Of a DNA stretch of 64,000 nt, positions 49,926-62,292 are shown in pieces; within the stretch, counting starts at the first letter, position 1; every line of letters starts with the position of its first letter. The notes under the pieces are model-generated. The model did no database searches. It was not told the origin of the DNA and saw nothing but the letters and a program-made list of their open reading frames with translations. This DNA is from Sphagnum compactum. Lineage: Eukaryota > Bryophyta > Sphagnopsida > Sphagnales. The position numbers and the translations under genes were made by a program. Where the stretch lies: the NCBI GenBank assembly GCA_965153455.1, contig OZ234497.1:6634001-6698000 (forward strand), given 5' to 3'.

Positions 49926-51534
49926 TTAGGGTTTAGGGATGAGCTGTTTTAGGGTTTAGGTTGCAATTGGCGTTGTACTGGTATATATATGGGGTCCGAC
50001 CTGGGTATATGGTATTGGTATGAATAATGGTATGAGAGAACATACTTGACTTGTATGAAAGTTCATATACATTTAAACAAGATACTTATTGGGGGTGGGT
50101 ACCAAAGTTAGGGTTTGCAGCCTCCATACCATACCTAGTCTAGAAGGATAGGTTAAAGGATAGGCTAAGGAGGGGCTTTTGTTTTTCCCCCCCTCCACCC
50201 TTGGGTTGCCACGGTCTTTCGAGGAGCTTGAAAGGCGGCCTTGTTTGAATTTTAAGAAGAGGCCTAAACCCTAAATAAACCCTTAGAGAAGGCCCTTCAT
50301 TTTTTCAAACTTAGGGTTTTCTTTTGGTGAAGGGATATGATATTTGCTCCACCCTTTTTTCTTTTTTTTTGGTGAAGGGTGTCAAAATTTCATAATATAG
50401 GGTGAATGACAATGAAGTTTTCAATATGTGACACGGCACTTCATGTGACCAGTGTAATGGAAAGCCGAGAGAACCTAAGTCTCAGTAAAGGGGAAAATAT
50501 ATGCCAAGGAATTATTAAAAAGTGAAACTTTCTTCCAAACAGTTACAAAAGCATCAAACCCGCGTGGAGTTAATTGGTATATAAAATCTGCTGTGACACC
50601 CATGTTATTAGAGTTATCCGTAAAGTAAGACAAACACAGCACCAGAACCCCGAGTTTGGTCATACACAGGGTGAGATTCAAGAAAAACCTGCAAAAAAAG
50701 TACATTAGTAGTCAAGGTGGGGGGGTGAAACTCAGAAAAACATGAATTTTGGTGGTAAACTGAGTTTCATCCTGTCTTTCCTGTTTCCTGAGCGCCTCCA
50801 CTGCTGCTCCATATATTTTCACTGCTCTTACCTGTACAACTACTATAATTAGTCTCGAACCTTGTGCATGAAAAATGCCGAGTTGCAGCATTTCCTACTG
50901 AGTGGAGTTGCAGCAGCAGTTCTTCATAGTGAGATTTAATAAAGTGTCCTTACTACTTTGCGGATACCACTGAAAAGAGGGGATAGGGGGTGAAAGGAGG
51001 CCGAAAGAAAGACAGGGTTACTTTACGGATAGCTCTATTGTAATACTTTAGTCTTGGGGATCCCAAGTCTGGTAGCAAAGGCAAGCAAGAAGAACAAATC
51101 TGTGACTCTCAGATTTCCTTTCCAAGCCCTCTGCCACTGAGCTTGACTTGGGGGCTGCCAACAGCTTGTCGGTCGCTCTTGTGTTGGGTTTGAAGTTGTG
51201 TTCCAAAAAACAAAACAAAAGAAAAAGTCGATATTCAGGACTCCTGAATTCCCACCATGGTGTAAATTTTTAACCCCGTGTCAAAAACCAAATTTTGTCT
51301 GAAGAAAAAGGCAAGTGAAAATCATCACGTGGTTGGTTAATATATATATAACTATACCCATGGTGAACCCACAAGGGTGTCCTAAACTCTAAACCCTAAA
51401 ACCTTATTTGGTCCCAAACCAATAAAGACCCAGTTCTTACTTGTGACAAATAAGAAATTTTTAGGGTTTAGGGTTTAATGTTTAGTCACCATGGATGCAA
51501 GATGGATGGAAGGTGGACAAGGGTTTAGGGTTTA
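49926..51534. repeat. Cluster of interstitial telomere-like motifs
   Basis: TTTAGGG or CCCTAAA doublets and triplets occur at about 49,926-49,938, 49,948-49,960, 50,262-50,275, 51,389-51,403, 51,459-51,477 and 51,521-51,534, in both orientations. Each is short (10-19 bp). No gene is seen in the same interval. Confidence 0.7.
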
Positions 51535-51892
51535 AGACACACCTTCTTTTTTTTTGGGCTTTTTATTCCTTTCCTTATAGATAACCATGGTGTTTAGATC
51601 CGGACTACTTGTGGACTACTCGTCTACACGAATGTACCTAGCTAGTAGCTACCAAGTGCCTTATGTACATTTACCTACTACATTTACCTTGTAGACATTT
51701 ACATTCCCTACTTACTTATTACCTATGTTATTATCCACTTTCACTTCCGTAGGTAGTTAACTACCAGTGTTGGGTGATTCTTTATGTTTATGAAATACTT
51801 CTAATTCCACACATAAAATGGAACTGGGAATTCGGTTTCGAATCTGGTTCTTTTTTAAAATATATAATAGATTCTGCTTTTGGTTCTGAAAA

Positions 51893-51970
51893 TCAAGTGC
51901 GATCTCCACCATCGATTTCACATATCAAGTGTGATCTCCACCATCGATTCACATATCAAGTGTGGAGATC
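51893..51970 (+). repeat. Short tandem repeat with an inverted partner at 58.7 kb
   Basis: Two tandem copies of GATCTCCACCATCGATTCACATATCAAGTG-like sequence, about 32 bp each. The same pair occurs in reverse orientation at 58,741-58,816. Confidence 0.75.
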
Positions 51971-52476
51971 ATATCAAAACTGGAACCAGTAGACGGGCTG
52001 CCCGTTGTCCCACCACCACTTAGGAAAAAAGCCTTGGAAAAAAAAGGTGCCTGAACATGACACCCAAACCAGTTGCCAACTGAAGAAGGCAGAATGCTTT
52101 TTTTTCAAAGCAAAAAAAGGTGATGAAATGAGCATTGTTGTTGTTCTCATTGCAAAGGACTAAAAACTAAAACAGACAATGAATGTTACATAACTCTGTC
52201 CATATTATTATACTGTAGTGTCCTTGGAAGAAAGAGAGAATATTGGAGGGCCCTTCAAATCCCCCATCACAAGGGGACCACAAGTACTCAGATGGGTGGA
52301 CTCAGAATCACTGGAATCTGTTGGGTACTTAGTACTTAGTACCCTTTTTTGGCCTTTTGTGATGACCCCATTGAGACATTATAGTAAGTTGGATGGATGT
52401 ATATGTATGTTTGAGTGAATTTTGTGGTAAAGCTTATCTTTGAGCATACTATTGTGTTTGCTTCTTGTAGGTATAC

Positions 52477-52815
52477 ACCCTTTTTGTTGGCCTTATTGGC
52501 CTACCAAGGCAAGGATATTATTGTGTTTAGATTCATTATAGAGTATAGTAGCTTAAGGGATTTTTATAGGCCCCTAGGTAATAATAATAGGTTTTTTTTT
52601 ATATGAAGATTTTTGAAAGATGATATTTTGGCTTGTGTTGTAACTTGAGAGATTAGTTATAGAGTTATAATATCTTGAAGGACTTTGGTTTCTTTTAGAG
52701 GATTTTTTGAAGATTATATTTTTGCTTGGTGAAATATTTGAGTTTCCATAATTCTTCATTTGCCTTAAGATACTTTTTAATGTCAATGGCAAGGCCGTGG
52801 TGCAACACACCTCTT
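52477..52815 (+). repeat. Dispersed repeat B, copy 1
   Basis: About 320 bp closely matching 59,036-59,357 in the same orientation. Shared phrases include GAGTATAGTAGCTTAAGGGA, GAGTTATAATATCT, GGTTTCTTTTAGAG, TTTGAGTTTCCATAATTCTT and GCCTTAAGATACTTTTTAAT. The apparent minus-strand ORF is part of the repeat. Confidence 0.8.
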
Positions 52816-55800
52816 TTGTTTCACTACCAAACAGGACTAGTTGAAGCAAGACTATATCTAGTACAAACTGAATAACTGAAACGACCGACTCACTATTTGC
52901 AACATGTTGAGAAAATGATAGTGTCAACCATCATCCAAAAACACAGAAGTCTTTTCATTGAAGGAGTGGAAATCCAACATGGAGGAAAGGTTTGAAGGTA
53001 TCATGATGTGGAATGGAGTTCCAATCAACATTGCCTGTGTTTATGGAATGTTGGGCTCAAATATATTATGTGAATGGTAGTACTACTCGTGCTTTTTCAA
53101 TATTTGTTTTTTCCTTGAGGTGAGAATCTTCACACACGTCCGTGTAATTGTAACACCAAAATGTGTTATTAATTGTGACATGGAAATGGGTTATTAGAAG
53201 TAGAAATTGTAACTTTTAATATTACGATATATGGGTAGAAAGATGAGGAGATATGAAAATTTTAAAATAGATCTATTAATGGGTCTTTTACACACAAGGA
53301 ATTTTTTGACTAGGGATTGTTGGGTTTCAATTATGCTTGAGTTAATTGTTTTGGGTTAAGTATAAATAAAAATTAATTAGTTTGACTTTACTTGAAAGAA
53401 AAACATTAGCTTCTTGAACGGAGATGTCAAGTCAGCTAGAAGTTCATCCATAGAGAATGTGTGTGGTACAAGACTAATATGTGGCATGATATTATTGATG
53501 TAAAATTAAAATGAATGATAGTTTTTTAAAAGTGTAGATGAAGAGAGTGAATAATTCATCTTTTTTTTTCAAGTGTTGAAGGGGTTGTGAAAGGAACTTT
53601 GAATTTATTCTCTCTTCCCATATTTTCATGTTTTTGATTTATCATAAGCTTTCTAAGAAGACTTTGTGTGTAATATCGAACTTCTAATATAATAAACCCA
53701 TGTATTGTTATGATTGTGAAGTCATACACAAAGAAAAGTTTATGCAAATTTGACGAAAGATATGCATAAGGTGAGATCTTTTAGATGTGTGTGATGAGCT
53801 TCCCTTGGGGTGTAACCCACATAAGAAGACATAAAGGTTATCCTAACTCAAACAGACAGAAGTTTTACCTCAGTGTTAAGTCTATTCTATATTTGACCTA
53901 GAAATTATTTACTCATTAAAATAGCCCTCATAGGTCTGGAGTCTGGACCCTGCCCCCGTGGCTACACAAGGACTCTTGTGCTTACTCTTGATAAGTACAA
54001 GAGTAGCTGGCTACAGGGGAATATTTGGAGACTTTCAGGGGGGGAAACAAATTCAAAGCCACTTTCCAATGCTCTGTCCCTAGAAATAAGACAGCAACTT
54101 GAATTGCAGGAGAGAATGATTGTTTGTTCTTCATGTGCCAGATACTTACTATAGATGGATGAGACAAGCTCATAATAGAGCCTATGAGGGTTGTGGCCTG
54201 TGCACAACTTTGTGTCAAGATATTAACTTTAAAGAGAGGGCACTCACCAAGCTCTGTTGTTGTTGTGAATCAGCAGCCCAACTTATTCTTAAGATATCCT
54301 CCAAGGAATTGAATTTCCATCAAGTTGGAAAAAAACTGGATCATAATTCAAACCAGGGATTACTTACATTATTCATAAAAACCATGTGGACATGGATAAC
54401 CACATATGCCTTTTGGAGGGTTGGGTTTCCACACAAACTGTGGTATCAATAAGAGATACCTCCTAGTAAAAGTCTTTGATCAACCATTTTCTTATTGGGC
54501 AAAAGTGACATTAAAAATTAAAAATAAAAAATTTGAGAATTACGGGATTTTGGAGGTTTTTCAACACAATGGTTGTACCCATACAATGGTTGTATTGGTG
54601 TCTATGGTTAAATATTCTGGTTAGGTACATGTAGGCCAAAAACTAGATCAGTCCCATAACCAGCAACAAAAGAATTGGAAAGCTTTTATAGACAACTAGT
54701 GGGTGTACATAATTTTGGGAAAGCGGGGTAAGTTTTTGTAGGATTACAATATCTCATATCCAACACAAGAAGGTCATCACTATGGAAAAAGATGAACCCA
54801 CCCAACACTCAAACCATAGATGTCCTTTCTCAGAATCATACCATTGCACAAGTCTGGAATCTGTTACCTATGCTCTCCAACCCATGGACACTTGATTACA
54901 CAGCACACTAGCTTCGCGGTGACCAATTCCTTGACCAATGCGTGCTTGTTCAACTTGGTGGGGAAAAAATTGGAAAATGGGACCCAAAGTTCAACCTGTC
55001 TGTCAATGCTCGATACATGCACTACACGTTCTCCACATAAAACCATTTTTCCAATGATGATGATGTCGCCTAACACTTCCCAAATGGTGGTAAACAATCC
55101 TCACTATCCACATAAACGATTACTAGTGGGATGGCCTCAACAACACAATTCCTTGTTCAGGAATCACCTCCCTTTCATTCCTCATCTCTTTCACACATCG
55201 CAGCCAGTGCATCTATGTTCGTTAGCCGATTTGTGGCAGATGACACTTTTTTTAGTTTATGATCTTCTATTTTATTAGGTGTATTTGCGATGATGTCTGG
55301 ATTGTTATGTTCTTTGGCGACTTGTGTTCTCGAGCTTTTATTTGTCTTGTACTTCTTGTGGATAGGTTCCCATCCTTGCTTTTTTTTAAATATTGTAACC
55401 GAGGGTCAATTTCCACCACATTGACAAAATGAATAGTTATATTTTTCAAAAAATGAATTTTGTTTTTAAAATTTGAGGTATAAACATTATTAACAACTCT
55501 GAATAGTGGTACAATTGCATGTTAATTTATTCCCCTAAATCCCAAAATCCATTTCTCTGTTTCCAATAGAGAAATAGAGACAGGGCACAAACTCCCCTTA
55601 AAGAAAGCCTAGAGGTTACTTACAAAGTTTGCATTACCAGGCATCAAGGTAAGAAGGATTCTGAACTAGGCCAGTTGTCTGCACACAAAGTGTTGGATCA
55701 GCTCGAGTAGAGAACAGACAGAATTATGCTTTCAAATCCAAAGACAATCCCCACACAAAAAAATACCATACCCTACTGGAAGAAGCTTCTCTTGAAGCAT

Positions 55801-56842
55801 CAAAGAATTCATATCATATCACTCATTGGTAAGATTCAGCTTTGTTTTTCCTTATATACGTCCCTACTTCATCCCTCTTACCACCAAAAAGACTTTCATG
55901 GTAGCCCAAGTTCCAATTCCTTTCAATGGAATCGCTTTGAATGGAAGCTCATCATTTTAAAAACATTCAAAGGGATAAGTCCTATACCCCCCTCTCCCTC
56001 CCCCACACTTCCCCCCACAACCTTTTTTCGCCCCATGTGTAGCCCAATGATTTGGTGGTTGAATTGGTGTAAAGTTACGTGAGGAGACACTGATGATGAA
56101 TCATGGAACTTTTTACTACTCGGAGTGGGTAGTCGTAAAAAAAACATACCTCATAACTGAATGTGATGATCCCAACGCAAAGAGATATATATTGGATCTC
56201 ATGTTGTTGATTCATTGAAACACACCTACCTATACACCTAGAGACTCTTAGAGGGTTGGGAAGAATCAAAATCATGATTTTTGCATGAGACTTACGTGTA
56301 AGGAGCACTAGTGAAACCAACCAACCAACCAAACAAACAAGCAAACAAGGACCCAGCAGAAGTGACAAACAAACGGTTGGGGTCCAGCCACCAATGATGG
56401 TTTATTCATACACAAACCAGAAAGATTCATTGGCATGCGGGGCTGAACCCGCTACAATTTTTTTCCCACTCCCCAAACCTCTTTTGTAGCTTATTTACTA
56501 CGGTCTACAACCCACCTCCCAAACCTAAAATAAAACCCATTTCTCTCAACTTTGTGACTCTCAATCCCAATGAAAAAAATGGACCACTTTAAAAAAATAA
56601 AAAAATAAAAAAGGTTCTTTAGGGTATGTATGTTGTGAAGAGCTCTTATGTGAAGGTCCAATTATGCATGCAAAAGGATATTTGGGATTTTTCAGTATCA
56701 TAATATATACATGTACACAGACTACATGTCTGTATGTCTGACATGAAAGCTCTACATACACTATCTGTCATAATATGATATACTCTTTTGATATTCGTCA
56801 AATTTCCCAATTGCACAAGGAAATGACCCAAGCGAGAGGAAA
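52816..56842. other. Intergenic, no gene assigned
   Basis: A 152-codon plus-strand frame (54,820-55,278) and overlapping minus-strand frames show no domain. Around 56,310-56,345 there is a CCAACCAACCAAACAAACAAGC-type simple repeat. This interval separates the two copies of repeat B. Confidence 0.4.
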
Positions 56843-57272
56843 GTAGGTATGGAGAGGTCTCTTCTAGGCTTGGTGTTCTTTCAGGTTTTTTTTTTTTTTT
56901 TGGCTCATCTCCTTGCATGACTTGCTTTCCTTAGAAAGCAGGTATGGAGAGGCCGCTTCTAAGCTTGGTGTTCTTTCAGGTTTGTCATTCATCTTCTTGC
57001 ACAACTTACTTCGTGCTACCGATGATAGGTTTAAGTCCTAGGTTATTTGATTTCTCTGTTTCAGGCTCCCCGTTGTTGCGTTTTGTGCTTTTGAGTGTTT
57101 GTCTTTTGTTTGTTTAAGTCCTAGGTTATTTGATTTCTCTGTTTCAGGCTCCCCGTTGTTGCGTTTTGTGCTTTCGAGTGTTGTCTTTTGTTTGGACTTT
57201 GATCCTTTCTTTTTTTTTTCCTTTCTTGTGCCCTTGCCGGGTATTTTTCCTTTATTAATTTATTTATTTATA
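56843..57272 (+). repeat. LINE-like 3' end, copy 2, with internal tandem duplications
   Basis: Second copy of the element tail at 7,800-8,030. Two local duplications are visible: a 95-bp step (AGGTATGGAGAGG at 56,845 and 56,940) and an 83-bp step (GTTTAAGTCCTAGG at 57,029 and 57,112). It ends in TTATTTATTTATAAAAAA, a plausible retrotransposon tail. Confidence 0.55.
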
Positions 57273-58740
57273 AAAAAAGTAGGTACATGTGCTTGGAAAA
57301 AGTGAAACTCGATGATCTCAACAAAGAATGATACACACAATTTTAACACATTGAACAAAAAGTCCTCTCTCTCTATTATTCCATTGGAAAAAAGTGCCTA
57401 CAATATGAGGATTCTCCTCCTAAAAGCATGTATGTATGTTGTTGTTGTTGGCTAAAGGTTATCTGTAGACTGTAGTAATCTGTAGTTTCTTTTTGCACTC
57501 TTCTATTGGGAATCAATACCATCAGAATTATTCATAACATATATGATATGATGATATTGGGGGAAGTTGCACCCAACTGTCTGGCTTATTATTAATGCAC
57601 ACTTTGACTACAAACCCTAAACCCAAACAACAAACATGGGTTCTTATCAGATCAAAATGCCAAAAAAATAATAATGTGAATTTGATCTTCTGATCTTTGA
57701 AGCCCCCTTGGTAATGAGAATATATTCCCATTTCCAAAGGGTCAGATAGCATCATGGGTGGTCCAAAGAGCCCAGGTTTCTCTATCCCTGAACATAGGAG
57801 TATTTTGCCTCTTGACCTTGGTTATGAAAATATACCATACCATAGGTTAAGGCTAGTGGTAACAGCCCCCCCTTTTTCTTTTCTTTTTGGCTATTCCATA
57901 GCCATCTTCCTAATTCAAATTCCATTTAAATTTTAATTTAAAAACTATATATGTAATTTTAAAATTAAAATTTATTTTGGTGTGGGGTTTTGATGTGTTC
58001 AATTTCTAACTTTGACCATCCTTGCACAAATACCAAACCTAACTTAACCACCATCCACCCATTTCTTAACTTGTGAAGTTCAAATCTTGTTAGAACAAAT
58101 GGATCCAAGTCCCTTCCCCTTCAAAACTTGGCAACCCCAATTTTGTGTCCCTACAACAAAGAAGCCCAATCTTGACCTTGGTAAAATAGTGTTTGCAAGT
58201 ACCGGGCACACAAAAAACTATTAAGTTTTCTTTTGATAGAAACACCAAATTTACCAATGAGAGGTGTAGTTTTAGAGGGCAAATTTTTCTTTTCATGATG
58301 TTGGCGTTGATGCTTTGAAAATATTTGAAAATACATTCGTGATTTGGCCATATGAAGATCAGATGTTCTTGGACACAAAAAATGATGTGTGTATGTATAT
58401 ATATATGTATATATATTTGTTTGTTTGTTTGTTGTATTTGTGTGTCCCTACATTCAAAAGCATCCAAAATATGCAAATATTGAAAATTTGTTAGCATGAG
58501 ACAAAATGACCAATTGATTGGCTCATTTGACCTTTCTTGTACATGATGATGAACATGTGCATGCAAATTTAGTTGTTGAAAATTTTGAGATTGACTATTG
58601 TCAAGCTCTAGGAATGACAACAATTTGATTGGAGGGATGGATGGACGGAAGACATCCAACATGCACTATGAAAAAATTGTGTTTGTTGCAATTTGCCTGA
58701 TCTAATTAAAAATGTTCGATATAGTTAAATTATAACACAC
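57273..58740. other. Intergenic, no gene assigned
   Basis: Holds a CCCTAAACCC motif at 57,614-57,623 and a TATA/TTTG microsatellite (58,385-58,435). The 190-codon minus-strand frame (58,090-58,662) spans that microsatellite and lacks any recognised domain. Confidence 0.4.
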
Positions 58741-58816
58741 GGTGATATGTGAATCAATGGTGGAGATCACACTTTATATGTGAATCGATGGTGGAGGTCA
58801 CACATGTGATATGTGA
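58741..58816 (-). repeat. Inverted partner of the 51.9-kb short tandem repeat
   Basis: Contains two copies of TATGTGAATC-ATGGTGGAG-TCACA, the reverse complement of the 51,893-51,970 unit. Confidence 0.75.
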
Positions 58817-59035
58817 TTGCATCATTGGTGATGAAAAACCAACCCATGGAAAATGGGTTTATGCTCTAGAGTAGGTCCTGGTAGAACCCTCTAACCACGT
58901 ACCGGAACGATGGGTTATCGTACTAGAATTGTGGTATTCCTAGATGGAACATACTCTACAAGGCCCCATTCCATGGTACGTTTGCCATATGCTTCCGTAT
59001 TCTAACTTAGTCAATGATTTTCTAACCCAATGTTG

Positions 59036-59357
59036 TTTGTTGGCCTTGCCTTGGTAGGCAAGGATTTTTGTGTTTAGATTAATTGTAGAGTATAGTAGCT
59101 TAAGGGATTTTGGCCCATAAGTAATAGCTATATCTTTATATGAGGATTTCTCAAAGATGATATTTTGGGTTGTGTTGAAACTTGAGATTAGTCATTATAG
59201 AGTTATAATATCTCGAAGGATTTTGGTTTCTTTTAGAGAATTTTTTGAAGATTATATTTTTTGCAATGGTGAAAAATTTGAGTTTCCATAATTCTTCTTT
59301 TGCCTTAAGATACTTTTTAATGTAAATGGCAAGGCCACGGTGTGACACACCCCTTGT
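59036..59357 (+). repeat. Dispersed repeat B, copy 2
   Basis: Matches 52,477-52,815 over its whole length with scattered substitutions and small indels. No terminal duplication was identified by eye. Confidence 0.8.
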
Positions 59358-62220
59358 TTGTTTTCGTGGATGCAACTAGCCTGAATGCACCCCAAAACAT
59401 TATAGGAAACGAAAATATAAGCCCCTCCAATATTATTGTTGTTGTTGTTTTTCAACCAAAAAAAAAATTGATTTTGCAATAGTGGCTACTTTTTTTTTTT
59501 GCTGGAGAAACACCATCATAATAGGCTTATTTGTCTGAGACACATCATAGATTGAAAAACACAGATTTTCCAACTTTTTTTTATCTGCAAGAAAAATTAG
59601 AAAATAGCCAAAATTAGCCACTAGAAGATGAATGCTTTCCACCCAATCAAGAGAAAAAGAAGATCAATTGGCACACAACATGATGTAACATTCCATTCCA
59701 AGTTTTTAAAAATCTTCTCAAACAAAGTGCAAGAAAAAACATTCCCCCCACTAAAATATTCAAAAGCCCAAACTTCTGAACTTGCCTAGGTGATTGATTA
59801 TTATGTAGCCATTTGCATAAATTCTATGGCTTTTCGTTTTATCGGTTATCAATATCCCACACTTTTGAAGCAATAGACTTCTAAGGTCAAGCTAGGAAAA
59901 AGGGGCTATTGAGATGAGGTTTTCTTGGGTGGATGTTGTTAGTTGCTTGCAAACCAAAAGGACCAACTCTTTTGCTTAACATTCTAGACCAATTAGAGAC
60001 TTCTAATTTCTCAAACAAGGCCAAAACTTGTGGGTGCATATTGACTTCTCGTTTTGGGTGTCAAATTAAGTGTTTGCTACTTACTCCCTTGAGTTGCATA
60101 TAGGGCACCATGCTATACTCCATGAGAACCCAAACCCCATCTAATTTCCTTCAAATTCACAAAATCCTCCCAAAGTTTTCGAAAAAATGAATATTTGATT
60201 GGTAGGTTTTCAATGCTCAAGTTGTTAACTTATTGCTTTCTCAATAATTGGTTAAAACTAGTTTAAACATTTTTTTAACATATACAATCTAGAGATTGGG
60301 ACTAGAATTTTAGGAGTTTTATATGGCAAAGACACAACATAACGCAACCATACAAGGTGCAATGTTTTTCTTAACTTGGCAAAATCTTGCCAAATTTCAA
60401 CCTTAAATGAGGTCCTTCCACCTCCAAGCCTAAAAAATAGGGCAAAAAACAAGGCAAAATTGCTAAAAGGCTATATATTGGAGTGCGTGATTTGCTTAAT
60501 CTTTCTTGTAAACCCCATCTAAGGTCACCACACATTGCAAGCATACAAAGGACCTAGCAACCATATCGGTGGCATTAATGCATCCAAAATCACCTTCTCC
60601 TACCACTTATTGTTGTCCTTCGACGAAAATGCAATGAACGTTACATAGAAATCATTTTTCCTTGTCACTTACAAAAGGGTCCTCACCATTGCTAGTTATT
60701 CATGAAATCACCAAATCCTAGAGTTATGATGGATGTGCCAAGACTTGGATCTAACATATGGCCCACAAGATTGTTGACCAAAGAAATTCAATGTGTAGCA
60801 CCAGGTTTAGGGTTCAAGCTCAAGCTTTGGAGGATTGATTCATTGAAGAAAAGATATATAATGTTATTTACCAAACTAAATCAATGTGAAACATTGGATA
60901 GTGGGTTTAGGTTCATTGGTTCAAACTTTGGATGATTAGATCATTGAAGATGAGATGTTCAATGAGGTGCTTCAATGATCACGAATCAAGATCCTTAAAT
61001 GCAAAGAAAGGGGATGGATTCCTAACTTTACCTTTTGCTTTCATGGTTGCACTTGAAATTTGTTCCAAGACCAAGGTATTATATATTTCTTGATTCTTTA
61101 ATCCCAGAGCTAATGATGGTTTTCAAGTCTCCAAGTTGGTTTTTATAATTGTCTATTTCAAAGATTTGTGATGGGGACGAAACCTAGAATCACATGACAC
61201 AAAAAATCAACTTTGAGAACCTTAACTTTGCATTTTGAAGTTTGGGGTTTTATGAAACAATTGAAGTATTCTTCAAATCTCTAGATTCGTTGTTCAAGTC
61301 TTGTTTGCCCTTTTGATGGAGTCTTGTATTATTTTTACTTTTAGTTGAAGCATTTGGCATTTAAGGTCTCTAGCCTTTAATTGAGTTTTTATGTGTTTTC
61401 ATAGATTCATTAATTGTGATTAACATGCTTAAGGTTTAGTCAAACTTTTATATGGATTATATGGGTTTCATGATGGACAATTTTAATTAAAGTGTATTGT
61501 TGCAATGCTTTTACTATTCATTTCTTTTAATTTTTTGCATGGAATGTAGCATCTTTGCAACCTCCTCAAAACTTCAATGTCCAATTTTTTTTCATCAAAA
61601 TGAACCAACCAATATAACATCCTTTCGTAACAATCAACCTCCAAACCTTGTCCCTTTTCTTAAACCTCTATGGAATGTTGATTTGTGGATTTATGTTGGA
61701 GAGACTAAAACAAAATGCAAGGATTATGGCCAAAATAGGCACTACTACAAATCATAGTTTATTTTACTAGCAAAATTGATTTTAAAAGACCACATTGTGA
61801 CATTTGATGATTTGACAAGTCAATTATATTGGACGAATTGAATTCAACATGTCCAAGTTGATTGTTGGCCAAAGTGACAATTTTTTTTTTAATTGCTAGT
61901 CTTTTGACTATTAGTCATTTTACTACTCATATTAACTAATTAACTTGGCTAACTCTCATTTTGATTATGAATCAAAATGATAGTCAAATTGAACATAAGT
62001 TTGATTTAATATGCAAGTAGGGCCTAGTGTATGTAGATAGATAGGTAGGTAGGTAAACCTATTCTATGCACGTAGGCATAAGAATTAACCTAGCCTAAGA
62101 AATTATGCTAGGCACCAAGCCTAAAAACCAAGCTTAAACACCAAACTTAAGCTAGGAACCTAGCCTAGCTTAGCCACATAGTTTAACTAACCACCCTAAT
62201 TCAATAGCCTAGCTAAATAA
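59358..62220. other. Intergenic, AT-rich, no gene assigned
   Basis: An 86-codon frame at 61,497-61,757 ends with a Cys-containing stretch but is not recognised. Simple TAGG/CTAGG-type repeats occur near 62,035-62,180. Confidence 0.4.
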
Positions 62221-62292
62221 GGGGCAAATATAAGAATTTGAACCCTCACCTCCACATTTAGAAACCAAGTCCTTAACCATTACATCATATTT
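62221..62292 (-). repeat. tRNA-derived SINE-like head
   Basis: On the minus strand: TGATGTAATGGTTAAGGACT resembles a tRNA A-box arm, followed about 30 bp later by GAGGGTTCAAATTC, matching the B-box consensus GGTTCRANNCC apart from its last bases. The arrangement and spacing are those of an internal polymerase III promoter. A functional tRNA cannot be folded from it by eye, so a SINE head or tRNA relic is more likely. Confidence 0.5.

Noticed and set aside
54820-55278. 152-codon plus-strand ORF
   Set aside because: No domain, signal or homologous phrase recognised; overlapping frames look equally plausible, so coding status is unsupported.
58090-58662. 190-codon minus-strand ORF
   Set aside because: It crosses a TATA/TTTG microsatellite and has no motif or splice context.
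52477-59357. Complete LTR retrotransposon bounded by repeat B
   Set aside because: No recognisable gag, protease, RT, integrase, primer-binding site or TG...CA ends were seen between or at the repeats.
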